This document shows positions 1 through 11,872 of a stretch of DNA of 64,000 bases, one piece after another. The position numbers were made by a program, and so were the translations under genes. The DNA comes from Chrysogorgia sp. JL179-B06 (Eukaryota > Cnidaria > Anthozoa > Scleralcyonacea > Chrysogorgiidae), in the NCBI GenBank assembly GCA_035772405.1, contig JAYKKM010000372.1, positions 40,001-104,000 on the forward strand. Direction: 5' to 3'. Each line of letters starts with the position of its first letter. Positions within the stretch are counted from its first letter, which is position 1. Below the pieces are notes generated by a model, which saw nothing but the letters and a program-made list of their open reading frames with translations, did no database searches and was not told the DNA's origin.

Positions 1-226
1 GAGCTAGATCGTGGTAGTTCTTAAATTTGAATGTTGTTGTGCGAGAATTATCATTATGTGTTGAAACTATAATTATGTTAATGTAAAATACGATCTTTAT
101 ACAAAAAATCTTTATATAAAAATCTTTATATAAAAAATCTTTATATAAAAATCTTTATTCACGAGAAGTATTGTGTTTCTGCATGAATAAGTGTGCTTTA
201 GCTATTATAAAGACGCATGCATGTGA

Positions 227-1280
227 CTAATTTCGTAGCAGCAATTGGATAGTTGGTTTATTAATTATTAATGAGTTTTTGAAAATAAGATTATGCTTCT
301 TATCATGTAGCATTTTCATTGCACTTAAACATATGTTCAGAAAGTCTGGACTAACATAGTTTAAATAATCCATTCCACCAGAGTCCACTACTATCAATTT
401 AAAAACATAGTTCACGACTTGCAATTTCAACCTGGATGACATTGGGCCTTTGAAGCATTTAATAAATTCCTGGACAATGTCACCAACATAACTAGGTACT
501 GTATTATTTTCTTTGTTAACTGGCGAAGACTTAAACACAGGGGATAACAGTTCATCAATCGATGTTGCTCGTTGTGGAGTTGTCGGTTTCTGGTCAGTAC
601 TGTTGGAGTCAAAATTATTTGACATATAGTCAATGTTCAAGGATTCCTCTGCCTCTGTTAATGTGCTGTACCTTTTGACCAAGTGCTTGTTAACCCTCAT
701 TCCTTGTTAACCACCTTACAAGAAAAAATATATTTCTGTTAAAAATGTATTGCATTATACAAATGTAATAATTTATGAGTAATTCTGGGTACAAGGATTT
801 TGCATCTGCTGTATTTCTAGTAAATTTTAGAGGTAAACATCCACAAAAAGCATCAACTATAATACTTAATATAATACTAAAATGCTGCATGTATATTTGT
901 ATACATACTGTATTTCACTTAGACTGAGTACTAAATATATATACTAAAAATAAACATTAAATACATGACAAACCTGTTCTTGTCGAGTTGCACGCATTAT
1001 TAACAGCCTCTGCACACGCATTCCAGAACTCCATGTCCTTTGTTGTTGGCCATTTCTTGGTATGAGCATTGCTCCAAAACAAGCAAATGTATTGCACTAG
1101 GGCTGTTTCCTCTTGCTCTGTCCATGAATCACTCACATTAGAACGCTTTTCTGGGGCTAAACAATCACCTTCTGAAACAAAAAGGCTTCTCCTAGATGTG
1201 CCTTGCACAGTTCGTTTGCAAGATGGTTTGCCAGGCGTGTTGCCTTCAACGACCGATGGCCTCTTGGCTGCCATATTCAA
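227..1280 (-). CDS. Myb/SANT-like DNA-binding protein, two exons
   Basis: Two minus-strand exons join in frame. Exon 1 is 974-1280 (alternative start at the third codon, 1274) and exon 2 is 227-702. The donor reads ACAG|GTTTGTC and the acceptor AACAAG|GAATGAGG. Exon 1 has a basic N-terminus and then a tryptophan-spaced helical stretch (WTEQEETALVQYICLFW) resembling the Myb/SANT-like domains of transposon-related animal proteins, which bind DNA. The sequence after the splice (RVNKHLVKRYSTLTEAEES) continues that domain. The C-terminal 120 residues are not recognised. The promoter would lie between this gene and the divergent P2X7-like gene 0.8 kb away. Splice sites and domain type are read from the sequence; a transposon origin is an inference. 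Confidence 0.5.
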
Positions 1281-2074
1281 GTTTCAACCTACGAAAAAAG
1301 GGTATGTTTACCAAGGAAAACAGTAATCCGAAGGGCGCCTTGGGGCGCGATTATATTTTACTATATAACAAAGCTTGTATTTTAAGTTTATGGTTATCGA
1401 AACAACTAAAAACCAGTAATTACACTGCTGGAATAGCTTTAAAATATGTGTTCATGTACAATACCCGAGAAGTTGCCAAATCTTATCGCGTCAATAACGT
1501 GTAATATACGACGACAAATACACAATTTGAAATGCAATTGTCATTTAAGTAGATAAAGGTCGCTTAAAATATGGAAAAGAAACATTTACCTTTTGAGATG
1601 GTAGTAAAATGCCAATGAAAATGCGCAATTTTTTGTAAGTTTTCTCCCATCTTGAAAATGCGGCATCAACAATGCTTTGCGGTCGCTATGCGCACACCGC
1701 CTGAGAGAGAACTAAGCCAAACAGGGGGAGTGCCAATATGTGTTGTAACATCATTTCCTTTGTTCTCTGCATTAAAGGACATTGGCAACCAAAATTTTTA
1801 TTGTGTAATTTAAAAGTGCTTACTCATCTAAGAATAAATATGGTATTAATTCCTTACCAAACTCTTTTGTTCAAAAGTTATTCGCATCTTAATTCACCTA
1901 AATTTTGATTTTCGTCCGCCATCTTGGAAATAGTTCTCAAAAAATTATCTTTGGGTCACATGACCCGATGTGACGTCATTAGTAGGGTAGCGTCAAAACA
2001 ACAATATAGTGTTCTACACGTGTTTATCGAGATTCGTAAGATTTTACAAGAAATTGTGGCGTTTTTTTGTTGTA

Positions 2075-2685
2075 ATGGAAAATATTCACGAGCATCAAGT
2101 AGAGGAAGTGTTGCCCTACCAATTTGAGCCAGAAGCGAGGGCAGAGACACAAAATTTTAGCGATGAAAGCGATTCCGAACAAGGCAGTGTTTTGTCTTCG
2201 TCTGAGGAGGACGTCGATAACGAGTTCGAAAGAGCAAACGCTTGGCGCCTTGAAACTCTAAGCTGGTGCAAATGTGGTCATTGTGCATTGTCAACGAAGG
2301 CTATAGAGTGTTTTTGTTGCCACGAAAAAGCGGTAGAGTACGATGAATACGGTGTGCTTCTTGATGAAACAGAAGCACAATTAGCACATGGCAAAAATGT
2401 TTGACGATACATCCGGACTTTCGAGACAACATGCTGTCAGAAGGCGTGCTAAAAATAGATATTTGTCGCTATCTCGAAGAAAATTGGCCTCTAGACGATG
2501 GGGATCTTGAGAAAATTCACAAGCTCTATCGTTTGGTATCATATCAACGGTGTTCACGCTGGATTTTTCAGATTTTGGGAAAAAAGAAGCGAAGACCATT
2601 TCCGGCGTGTGTTTATTCAAGTATACGAGAACGCTTTGCGTCGCCTGATGGCCTATACACGCATTTCAAATATGCCAAAACATAA
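2075..2685 (+). pseudogene. P2X7 intracellular (ballast) domain-like protein, frameshifted
   Basis: The reading begins at ATG 2075 with an acidic Ser/Glu-rich stretch. It then shows a cysteine cluster (WCKCGHC and ECFCCHE) typical of the zinc-binding P2X7 C-terminal ballast domain. Its frame stops at 2404. The second half of the same domain (HPDF near the start, later FASPDG and FKY) continues in another frame to 2685. The switch is explained by a run of five A at 2393-2397 that is one base short. The many free-standing copies of this domain in cnidarian and sponge genomes carry no ion channel and belong to repetitive families. No channel or membrane segment is seen here. The frameshift could be a real mutation or a homopolymer sequencing error. 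Confidence 0.65.
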
Positions 2686-3090
2686 AAAAGGTAATGTTTT
2701 ATGTTACTTTAAAGCAAATTATGGAAATTGCTATAAATGTTGGTAAATAATTTAATTTATTATTGTCATTTCTAAAAGTCCAAATCTTGTGGGCAAAAGT
2801 GAGGTGTTTTCCCATATGGCATATGGTATAAAGGTTAATTATATGTAGATATATTTCTCTTGGACTTGGGCAATATAAACAAACCCAAATATTGAATGGT
2901 TGAGTTTCACAATGCCGCAATGCGTTTATTATACATACTGAATCACATGGTGGAAACCCTAGAATGGTTAGACTACGACATAGTCTGTGTTTGTTTAAAA
3001 ATATATATAGAATGGTATACTAAATAATATAATACAAATAAGGCTTTTTCTCCTTTATCTCCTTTATCTCAAATGGGAAAACACTATTAA

Positions 3091-3173
3091 TAATAATACT
3101 CTTGCATAAATAAAACTATAAACATTTTTCATTTTTAACTTTTTATAGTTTTATTTATGCAAGAGTATTATTA
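3091..3173. repeat. Perfect inverted repeat, 32-bp arms
   Basis: The arms 3091-3122 and 3142-3173 are exact reverse complements around a 19-base AT-rich loop. The arm carries CTTGCATAAATAAAACTATA. No gene overlaps it. It probably is a small foldback element or the junction of one. Confidence 0.75.
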
Positions 3174-3377
3174 AAAACCATCAGCCCAAAGCATATCACC
3201 ACATAATTTTAAGCCATTAACGTCCAAGACTTTTCCTTTGATTGACCAGTAAAATCGTCTGGTGTTAGACACAGTAAATAATAAAGAAGGGCACATTGCA
3301 CATTAATGGTTTAATGTCTATATAAGCTAATAGTAATAAATATGTATTTACATTGAGTATGAAAGTGCATAAATAGC

Positions 3378-6160
3378 TCATTCACGGTTTACACACTTTG
3401 CTAATTTGCATTTACATTTGCTGTCACACAATACTTCCACCGCCCTACAGTTGCACTTTCGTGTAGCACACTTTCCCTTACAAGCACAAGGCTTATTTTG
3501 TTTTCTCTGTTCTTCACTTGTAGGTAAGGCTGGTTTACTGAAACGTGACTTTCTGCTGGCCACTACCTGTTCCTTGGATGGTCGCTCCTTTCCTGCCAAG
3601 TACTGCGCAACGAGAGACTGTGGTTCGGCAGGTAGCATGTCATGCGCATGGGCCTTCTTCAGGGTTTTGTACTGGCTCCTTAATCTCATGACTTCGTTTA
3701 AAATCAACTGTACATATCCTGTAGAATATTTTAAAGATGTTAAAACTCACTCTAGTTTAGGTAATTTTATATAGGGGAACCTGTTAACAATTATTTTAAG
3801 CATTTTCATCATACACTTCATATTGTGTTGGCTTGTCTTTTGAGGGAAAATAAAATTCTTACCATAGGTGGGCTTTTCCTTCAATGGTTTTGCTACTGCC
3901 TTTTCGCCTTTGAATGCCTTTTGATATGCAATTGCCCATCTCAGTTTTCCTTGAGCAGTCTTTGCTTGCTTTCTGTTGCTATTTTCATTGTAGTGCAAGT
4001 TTGAACAGTACAATCTGTTTCAAGAATGTATAAAAGATAATTTAATAGCATTCTGGTTTTATAATGTCACTATGTCAGTGGACACTAAATTGATATGAGA
4101 AGCTCTCATATCATGTTGGTGAAAAACAATGAGTATTTGACCTGCACGTCACCCTCATTGCATTGCATATACCTAATGTCTACCATAGAAGACTGTTTAG
4201 CATTTTATTGGTAGGTCATCCAATTAATTACATTGAAGATAAAGAAAACAGACTGTTGTCAGATAATCTAAAAGCTCACCTTGCACTCAATGAATGATAG
4301 GAATGGTACGTGTTTTTTGAAGCAAGCAAGTTATCCAAAGCATGCTTAGCCTCCAAACCAGATGTCTGGTGATATTTGGATAACTTTCGAATTGCTGCAA
4401 TAAGACGTGGTCTCGTCAACATCTCTACTAACTTTTTATGAACAGCTGATCCTGTAATATACAAGAATAAATGGTCAATGTTAGTATACTAAGTGATTAC
4501 CATTAAAACCCCTAGATGACATGTATTTAACTAGCCAGGTTGCATCAGGACAGGTCACAACTCTATTATTAGGCTAAATTTGGTGAACTAGTATAATTTA
4601 AAATTTGTCAAAAATTAATTTAATGAAATTAATTACTCAACCTTCTTAAGCCATTCTCGTTCAAGTGTGCCATGGAGAGATTCAACAAAAATCTTATGGC
4701 CAGCATGTTTATGTATGTTGACAATATGATTTATGATGCTGCGCCACTTTTCTTCCCTTTCGTCTTCGCTTTCGCTTGAATCGCCAACCCAGTAAATATG
4801 ATTAATAATTGACTGTTGAGTAAATAAAAATATTTTTTTAATTAAATACAAATTACCAAAAACTGCATGTAGCATATATTTATATATATATATATATATA
4901 CATAGATATACTTCTGAGGAAATTGTTCTGTCTTAGGCATCGATCCAAATATTTTTCCTTTTCAATATAATAAGTGTGCTACTCACTCCAATCCACGGCT
5001 TAATTTTCCTGAATTTCTTCCTCTTCGAAACCTTCATCAATTTTTTTCTTTTCACCTTTAAAATGACAAATGAAATATTGTAAATGAAATAGGTTACAAT
5101 CATGTATTGTATAAAATATGTCTGCATGATATCCAGGATCTTTAATGATAATGACAAGCTGCATACTGTATATCTTTTCCTACATGCCATACATCATAAG
5201 CATGCTCAATCTCTGGTTTCTCATTTGCCATGTATGATGAGACTTGGATGTGACAATCAGTCACCAACTTTGTTACCTAATAATGATATTAAATAATAAA
5301 ATATGTAGTTTAATAATAATAATTATTATTAATAATAATATCTCAGCCCAAAAAGAACATGAACTGTGTGAAAACAACAACATGATATAAATACTAATGC
5401 TACTACTACCAATCATGATAATACTACCTCAACATTGTTGTCCTCCAAGCATTTCAGTTGCCTCTTCAAGGATTCAAGCCCCATCGCATTGGCGTTTTTC
5501 ACTTCTGTTGACTGTTAAAACATTAAAAAAAAAACATCAATGTCTACCCTACTGGAAGGCCGATCTTAGATTTCGGCTCAAGATACTGTAGTTAAATTCC
5601 TAAAACTAACCCCCTTGGTCGGTTGGCCACTAATCCATTTGGGGACCTGTATATGAAAAGTCAGGAGAGTGAGCCCAGATTTCCATTTTACTTTTTGAGT
5701 GACATTGTCCAATCTGATGAAAATGTCAGAGCTAGTTGGACATCTCAAAGAGTTGAATTTTCACAATTTTTGTGAAAAATACAGCAATCACTGTCATATA
5801 TTTCAATGCAATTAAGTTTACCTTGATTACTTGCGTGTCTAATATGACGTTCCTCTTCATGTCTAAAGTACTGCCCGACCCAAACAAACTGCTATGTCCA
5901 GGACTGTCCACACGCATATCTGACGCAATTACAATCGGCTCCCCTTCGGTCTCTCGCAATCTCGTAGATTGCTCCGCTTTCCAAACGTGGTAAACTGCGG
6001 GAATGGTGTAACTCTTCAAGATGTTTGACAGCTCGCGTTGCTTCAGGTTTGGAATCTTCAACGCTTGGAAGAGATGAAGAACTTTCGACGATTCCATTCC
6101 TGTTGCGAGAATACCAGAGGCTAACAGGAGATGGAATGCTGGCATTTTGGACACGCACAG
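3378..6160 (-). CDS. Transposase-like protein of a repetitive animal family, multi-exon
   Basis: Seven minus-strand pieces match, in order, a transposase-like protein repeated in fish and invertebrate genomes. They are 5822-6160, 5428-5511, about 5150-5276, 4642-4812, 4280-4451, 3863-4014 and 3378-3718. Most borders are good GT/AG sites, and the last three exons join in frame (SAR-LYC, TYG-YVQ). Likely catalytic aspartates lie in SDMRVDSPGHSS and LVTDCHIQ. The C-terminus is a cysteine-rich CXC/tesmin-like motif (CACKGKC, CNC, CKCK) that would bind DNA. The junction 4642/4451 is off by one base with the sites I can see, and the end of the third exon is unresolved. The copy may therefore be mildly damaged. 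The N-terminus is lost in the low-complexity tract at 6150-6560. Family match is by recall of conserved motifs, without a search. Confidence 0.6.
5311..5340. repeat. ATT/AAT trinucleotide microsatellite
   Basis: A simple run of taa/att units lies in an intron of the transposase-like gene. The run changes phase in the middle, so it is also a small palindrome. Confidence 0.8.
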
Positions 6161-6560
6161 ACCAGTTGTAACATCACCACCTCCAACATCACCACCAACA
6201 GCACCTCCAACATAACCAGCAACTCCACCTCCAACATCACCTGCAAATCCACCTCCACCAACAGCTCCACCACCGCCGACTCCACCAGGACGAAGCATCG
6301 TGGGAACAATGTATCGTAAAGTCAACACATTTGATGTTGGAGGTGCTGGTGGAGTTGGTGGTGGAGTTGGTGGTGATGTTGGGGGTGAAGGTGGATGTGC
6401 TGGTGGTGGTGGAGGTGGTGATGTTAGAGGAGGTGGTGGTGATGTTGGAGGTGGTGATGATGTTGGAGGTGGTGGTGGTGGTGGTGGTGGTGGTGATGAT
6501 AAAAATGATAGTGATGCAGGTGATGCTCGTGGTGGTGCTGCTGGTGGTCGGCCACGTCGA
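6150..6560. repeat. Triplet-rich minisatellite coding Gly on + and Pro/Thr on -
   Basis: Imperfect repeats of GGTGGT and GATGTTGGAGGT run through about 400 bp, with strand-complementary composition around 6170-6290 (CCACCT) and 6330-6560 (GGTGGT). Because the unit is a multiple of three, long open frames exist on both strands: Gly-rich and Asn/Ser/Thr-rich on plus, Pro-rich and Val/Leu-rich on minus. These frames are composition effects and I do not treat them as genes. The tract abuts the 5' end of the transposase-like gene and may have replaced its first exon. Confidence 0.7.
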
Positions 6561-7506
6561 CAAGCGCGTCGACAACATGGTGGTCTATTACGCCAAATCC
6601 AGGCGAGACCAGTGGATGCCGACCACCTGTTGGAACACCTATTGAGGATGTTCGATGTCACGTGCAAGCACGTGGCATCGTTAACATTCTTGATCCACTT
6701 GAACATCGCCAAGCAATGCCACTATATTGCATCATCTGATCGCCTGCATGTTTCACGGTGGCTCTCGCAGCTCAGGCAAGAGTATGGTGACGATGACGCG
6801 TTGACCAGAAGGTTCCGTTCTCTTGCCAGAGACGTGAGGCTGCTGTGGAATGAGTTCAGGTATCCGTGCCTGATGTTGCTATAGATTGGTTACACGTCAG
6901 CTCCATTCGTTATCAGTCCATTCGCCTCGCTCAATTGGATATGTTCAAGTAAATAATTAATAAAATATAGATTTATTTTACTTCAGGTGGTGCAAGTGTC
7001 ATGATCAATCTATTTTGTATATTTTAAAATGTACAAACTGCCTCTATCCACCACATTCCCCATACATCGTGTTGGTGATGGCGATGGACTCTCAGGCATA
7101 TGCGTGCTGCAAGTGGAGGGATGGATTGCGGAGGACGATGTCCCGATCACCGACGACCACCTGGAATCCTTGCTGTGGGCAAACATCGAGTCAAAGCTGG
7201 GCAGCTGCGCAAACCTTCCTACGACACTCAGGAGGTACGTTAATATTTGTGACGTTGGGGAAGTCACTGCTTTTTTGATCATATATGGTATTAAAACCTA
7301 CTCGATGATAGTATTAATATAAATTTCCCACTTACCCGTTTGGCTGGTGGGGTAGCAGGTGTGACCGAGTCATCCATCCTTCGCCGTACGCAAGCTTGCG
7401 TAGGCCCTCCACATCTGATACACTCGGTAGCGAATGTCCACTGTTCCAACATTTGTGGTGGTTCCAATTCTCCCCTTCTAACACCACTTATTCTAACACC
7501 ACTTAA
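6561..7506. other. Unassigned plus-strand coding-like stretch
   Basis: A plus-strand frame runs out of the Gly tract to 6884, with an Arg-rich segment and a helical C-terminus. A second frame covers 7029-7322. Composition at 6560-6890 and 7040-7240 is less AT-rich than the surroundings, as in exons, and GT/AG-like borders exist (for example AGGAGGTACG near 7230). I cannot assign a family. They may be upstream exons of the gene at 7507-8783. Confidence 0.25.
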
Positions 7507-8783
7507 TTGTTACGTTGTAAAAAATGTAGAAAGATCTACCGATTGAAATCGTGGTTTTTAAAGCACCAAAGTAGCTGTGACGGTACCTCGAAAACAACCA
7601 AGAATCATCGGAAATTGTCGCAGCACCAAATCAGAACAAGGGAAGTGTTGACCGGTCTCGCAGAATATTTTGAAACAAACGGTTTACCAGCTATCTTAAA
7701 ACTGCTCAAAGAGATTTGTGCCACCCCTGCTGATATAGTGTCTCTAAGAGGAGCACGGTTTGGAAATTTAAAACTTCAGGCCGACGAATTCTTAAAACGA
7801 TTAACCGATGACCGGCACACAACATCCGCCGCCAAAATATTTTAGAGACATCGCACAAAAACTGTGGGAAATCACTTTCGCTTTAGACCATCGCGTGAGA
7901 TCGTCAACGAGGCAGAGGTACGTTGCTCAACATTTCACTGACACTGAGTAGAAAACTTCTGAACCGTTAATTGTTTGTTGGACAGAACTTTTGAGAACAT
8001 TTCGCATTAGTTCTAATGGGAAGCTACTCCTGCAGAAGATAATCTCAGCGGTTTATGAAGATATCAACGAGTTTAGATCCACTTCCGTTAGCAACACCTT
8101 GGAGATCGTCGACAAATATAAAGGAGAAACCGAAAACAAGACGGTCCTTTCATCTGCTGATAAATCCATTATAGCCTATGTTGCTGGATATGTTTGTAGG
8201 AAAACGAGAGACAAGCTCCAATGGTATTGCACAACTAACGAAAAGTCAACGACGAGTGAAGTTCGCGAAAACTGTGTAAGGTTAGGGAACATTATAAAAA
8301 CAATCGGTACAAATTTACCAGGCGTCGAAAAGCATACTCCATCTTTGTCTTACCCTAATCTTGTTACACTCACCTTAAACAGAGGCGGTCTTACTACAGT
8401 GGACCCATTAACTTTTGATTTTTTTTCTTATTTTGAAATATCTATTCGTCCATTTCTTAATTTAGCTAACTTTAGGAGTTAGTACAAGGAAATCTGATTG
8501 TGAATTGCTTGAACAATTAATCGATAACACTCCAGCCTTACTGGATATTTGGCCTTGTTCTTCGTTACTTAGTTCTGAAGACAGTATGTTACTTCTTAGG
8601 CTATGCACTGATTTGTTTTATCGTGTAAGGAAATGGGCGTATCTTAAAGTGCACAAAGAACATAAGAAATTTAGGGAAACACTATCTTTAAATGTTAAGC
8701 AAAACTCGAGTCTTGTTGATCTACATGGAAAGGATAGCATCAGGAAGGCATTAATGTGCAGCAGTAGCACCCGTGAAAAGTAG
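7507..8783 (+). CDS. Uncharacterised zinc-finger/transposase-like gene, exons in several frames
   Basis: Coding-like pieces follow each other: 7507-7845, 7991-8482 and 8478-8783. The first has a C-x2-C...H-x4-C finger (CKKCRKIY, then KHQSSC). The second contains IIAYVAGYVCRK, a glycine/tyrosine motif seen in the C-terminal half of several domesticated or mobile DNA transposases. The third is a helical Leu/Arg-rich tail. Between pieces one and two, an alternate frame (PPKYFRDIAQKLWEITFALD) reads toward a splice-like site near 7918, so an intron or a frameshift separates them. The second and third pieces overlap in different frames, which indicates a frameshift near 8480. Function is unknown. 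A transposase-derived gene is the best guess. Confidence 0.35.
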
Positions 8784-8852
8784 ATCTAGTTGTCAGGTTT
8801 GTAAGTTGTAATAGTTAACGACCTTGTTTATTTATCATAGGCTAGCTTTTAC

Positions 8853-8908
8853 CATGGATAGTAAATAGACTATTTTACAGTCTATTTATAGTCTATTTAC
8901 TATCCATG
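8853..8908. repeat. Perfect hairpin, 18-bp arms
   Basis: CATGGATAGTAAATAGAC at 8853-8870 is the exact reverse complement of 8891-8908, with a 20-base loop made of related TATTTTACAGTC words. A third partial copy of the arm (CATGGATAGTAAA) lies near 8986. Confidence 0.75.
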
Positions 8909-9029
8909 TTGTTTATCACCAGGAGTATAGAAAAAAATTCTCTTGCCTGCCCTTTTCATATAAATCACTGTTGTGTGATTGTCACCATGGATAGTAAAAA
9001 GGCACTGGCATAATTTTCAAATATGGAAC

Positions 9030-9530
9030 ATATTTATAACTGCTAAATGTTCATACTGTATATAAAATGATGAATAACAACAACATAGTTCTTCTCTTGG
9101 CTTGCCATGAAGTTTTTTTGATCATGTATATTTATACTGAGTATTTATGCTGTATTTATACAGTAACAACTTGTCTGACATTGAAAATTTTGAATTTATT
9201 AAAAAACAATGGGAAAAGTTGACTTGTTATTATTGCTTTTCTTTACATGTAACCATTTTTCATAAACACATCCGGATGCTAAGAACTGGCCAGTGCCTGT
9301 ATATTATTGTAATCCAACAGACAACAACTGATTTCACATAATAATAATATTATATGTCCATCTTCTTTTATTAATAGACCATAAATACATATAATATTTG
9401 TTGATAATACAGATGATCAAAATATGGCGACCAAAGGCTGGTGTGGACCTGCTTTATATTGACATGAATATATATAATCAATTTACCTAATTAAAATAAC
9501 TTATGTAAGTACATGTACTGTATATTATTC
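9030..9530. other. AT-rich intergenic stretch, nothing recognised
   Basis: Short AT-rich sequence with scattered TACTGTAT/TACAGTA words. The small plus-strand frame at 9147-9341 has no recognisable content. Confidence 0.5.
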
Positions 9531-9534
9531 TTAA

Positions 9535-10175
9535 GGGTGTTCGGATGTATTCCTTTGCTAGACAACTGGTTGCTAAGGACAGCTCATTAAGTGCCCAATA
9601 TATTTCATGAGTGGACAATAAATTCAAGGTATAACCAAGATATTTTATGTCTGGTGACATAAGATATTTACAAGATATTTTATGTTGGCAAACTTCTTTT
9701 GTCTTGTGACGTAATTCGATGTCACATGACGTCATCGACAAACATAAAAACACTATAAATTTCGTCATTTTTGTCATCGTAGTACATTTCTGAGTGTCGT
9801 GTAAACCTAAATTACTTTCTACAAAAAAGTATGTATGGATTTGTTGATAAATTAAATAAAAATGAAGTTATCAATATTTTATTGTGTTTCCTATTCGATA
9901 TCCTGGCTACTTTTTAAAAATTCTTAAAATCCATACATACTTTTTTGAAGATAACAGTTCAGATTCTAATCGCATGTGAAAAATTAATCTTACTTAAAAT
10001 CCTTCAAAGATTATAGGAATTTTCATTTTTCGATGACGTCATCGTATGACATTACCAAACGAAAGAGTTTTGCCCACATATACTACATACACACTGTCTT
10101 GATGGATTCTTAAATCTGTTAAATTCTGTGACGAATTTGTTAAATCTAATAAAGTCTAAATACGTCCAAACACCC
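9535..10175. mobile_element. TTAA-flanked MITE (non-autonomous DNA transposon)
   Basis: The element is bounded by TTAA at 9531-9534 and 10176-10179. Its ends are inverted: GGGTGTTCGGATGTATT at the left and, reverse complemented, GGGTGTTTGGACGTATT at the right. Inside, AAAAAAGTATGTATGGAT near 9822 pairs with a complementary copy near 9932. GATGACGTCAT words also occur on both sides. There is no transposase frame. TTAA target duplications are typical of piggyBac and Kolobok superfamilies, and I cannot decide between them. Confidence 0.75.
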
Positions 10176-10394
10176 TTAAAGTTTTGAACTTGAGATTTTC
10201 TTACCAGGCCATATTTAATACCAGGCCATATTTAATATACAGTATACAGTACCTGTTAAATATTTTTAATTCTATCGAACATCTAATATTTAAACAATAT
10301 AATATCAGACTTAAACTCGTCCAACCTTGGCTAATTGCAAATCTGGATCAAGAGCATTAATAGAAAGCAAAGTGAAAAGGTGGTAAACTGCCAA

Positions 10395-10515
10395 GAATTT
10401 AGTGACGAGATACTGACGTTTCGAGCGGAGCCCTTCATCAGAGTAAGACCATTTCATCTCGTCTTACTCTGATGAAGGGCTCCGCTCGAAACGTCAGTAT
10501 CTCGTCACTAAATTC
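10395..10515. repeat. Perfect 55-bp-arm hairpin with GACGTTTCGAGCGGAG core
   Basis: Arms 10395-10449 and 10461-10515 are exact reverse complements with an 11-base loop (ATTTCATCTC region). The arm includes CTGATGAAGGGC and GAAACGTCAG, words that recur near the ends of repetitive elements in many animals. It sits directly downstream of the P-element relic on the minus strand. Confidence 0.85.
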
Positions 10516-10519
10516 CACT

Positions 10520-11536
10520 CTACTTTTTTACTACTCTCGCATTAATAGAAAGGTCTGCATCCCTTTTTAACCGTCTAACAACCTTGATAGCATGGGTCTG
10601 ACTAAAGGAAGTACAAGCATAACTTTGCTGAAATTCATTACATGTAAAAGCACCATATGCACCCCTCTGTTGGCGTAACTTACCAAAGAACTTCTCAATG
10701 GGATCCTGATTAAATTTTGTGGCAACCACATAAGCTACACCCAGGATCTGAAGAGAAAACTGTACAACCTCTACAAAAGAGTTAACACAAATCTGTAAAC
10801 CTTCCCACGTCTGATCACTTATAAAATATTTCTTACGTTCTCTTACGGGAACATCTGTCTGACTCATTGCCCACTTCTCCCAATCCTGAAAGTATTTCAG
10901 AAACTCAGATTTAAGCCATACAAGTCTCCTGTCATCTGCTGTACGATAAACACTCTTAAATTCAAACTGTGTATAGACTCTGTTAGCATTTAAACAATCA
11001 AAAAAATCATTCATGTGCTTCACAAACTTGGCTGTTCAAAAAAAACCATCACATGTGGTAAGAACCTTAAAATCTCTCTCTTCTAACACCTCAACACATT
11101 TCCAAAAGAGATTAAATAATGCAAACGATTTGATAGTAGTGGTGGGGAAGAAGGCAATAGGGATCTTCCAATCAGAAAAAAAGACTGACAACCATAAAAA
11201 CAAACATATGTGTTGCTTCATCTGGAGAACGTGAAGAACAACCTTCAGATGAGAGAGAGTTCTCCAACCTGTCAATGGAATTCTGAGTAGAACCCAAATC
11301 AACAAATCCAACAAGCTTACCTGAATCATCGATACAAGATCCTGTCTCAAAGAAACTTCATCATGAATGATACCTAACCATGCATCACATTCTTTTGGGT
11401 TGCTTCTTGAAAGAAAATCCTTTTTGGCTAAATCTAAAAAGACAGTATCAAAACCTATGCCAGCTTTAAAACAACTGCTATAGTCCCTAAGTGTTCTGCT
11501 ATCTGGTAATGTGAGCACACCACTTTCTTGAAGCAT
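10520..11536 (-). pseudogene. P-element/THAP9-type transposase, frameshifted
   Basis: Two minus-strand frames (11036-11536 and 10520-11023) contain P-element landmarks in order. These are LTLPDSRTLRDYSS, an IIHDEV motif carrying the first catalytic acid, then in a shifted frame near 11335 the hallmark SGKLVGFVDLG. Near the C-terminus comes FNQDPIEKFFGKLRQQRG, matching the region around the final catalytic acid. The shift near 11335 and the stop at 11036 disable the copy, and no THAP finger is seen upstream. It would have catalysed cut-and-paste transposition. Recognition rests on motif recall. Confidence 0.8.
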
Positions 11537-11539
11537 TTT

Positions 11540-11872
11540 CTAAGCCTTTGGAGATGGTTGAATGGAGCTGGAAACACCATCTTATTATTAATGGATGCCA
11601 TCTTCTCTTCCTCGCTTGTCTGTACACTTTATGGCATTCTCTTGCTGTTGTATAAATAGTGTCTTAAAATCTTCAGGATCTTCTGACGTATCCCTTGTAG
11701 AATCAGACATATTTAAAACCTATTTTAAGTCTATTTTTACCTAACCTTATTTTTACCCTATTTTACACCCAAAATGGCTATTTTATTTCTATTTAGCTAA
11801 TTTTGTGAAATAGTCTGTAGCTATTTAAAATATATTTAAAACATAGGCAAAACATATTTTGCAAAAAAAAGC
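11540..11872. other. AT-rich spacer upstream of the P-element relic
   Basis: Minus-strand readings here contain short acidic stretches (around 11630-11710) that may be the degraded N-terminus of the P-element protein. The rest is CTATTTT-type low-complexity sequence. Confidence 0.35.

Noticed and set aside
2075..2685. A P2X7 receptor channel gene
   Set aside because: Only the intracellular ballast-type cysteine domain is present; there are no membrane segments or ectodomain.
6300..6884. Gly-rich 194-codon protein on the plus strand
   Set aside because: The first 80 codons are a triplet repeat open on both strands. Only the tail might be coding.
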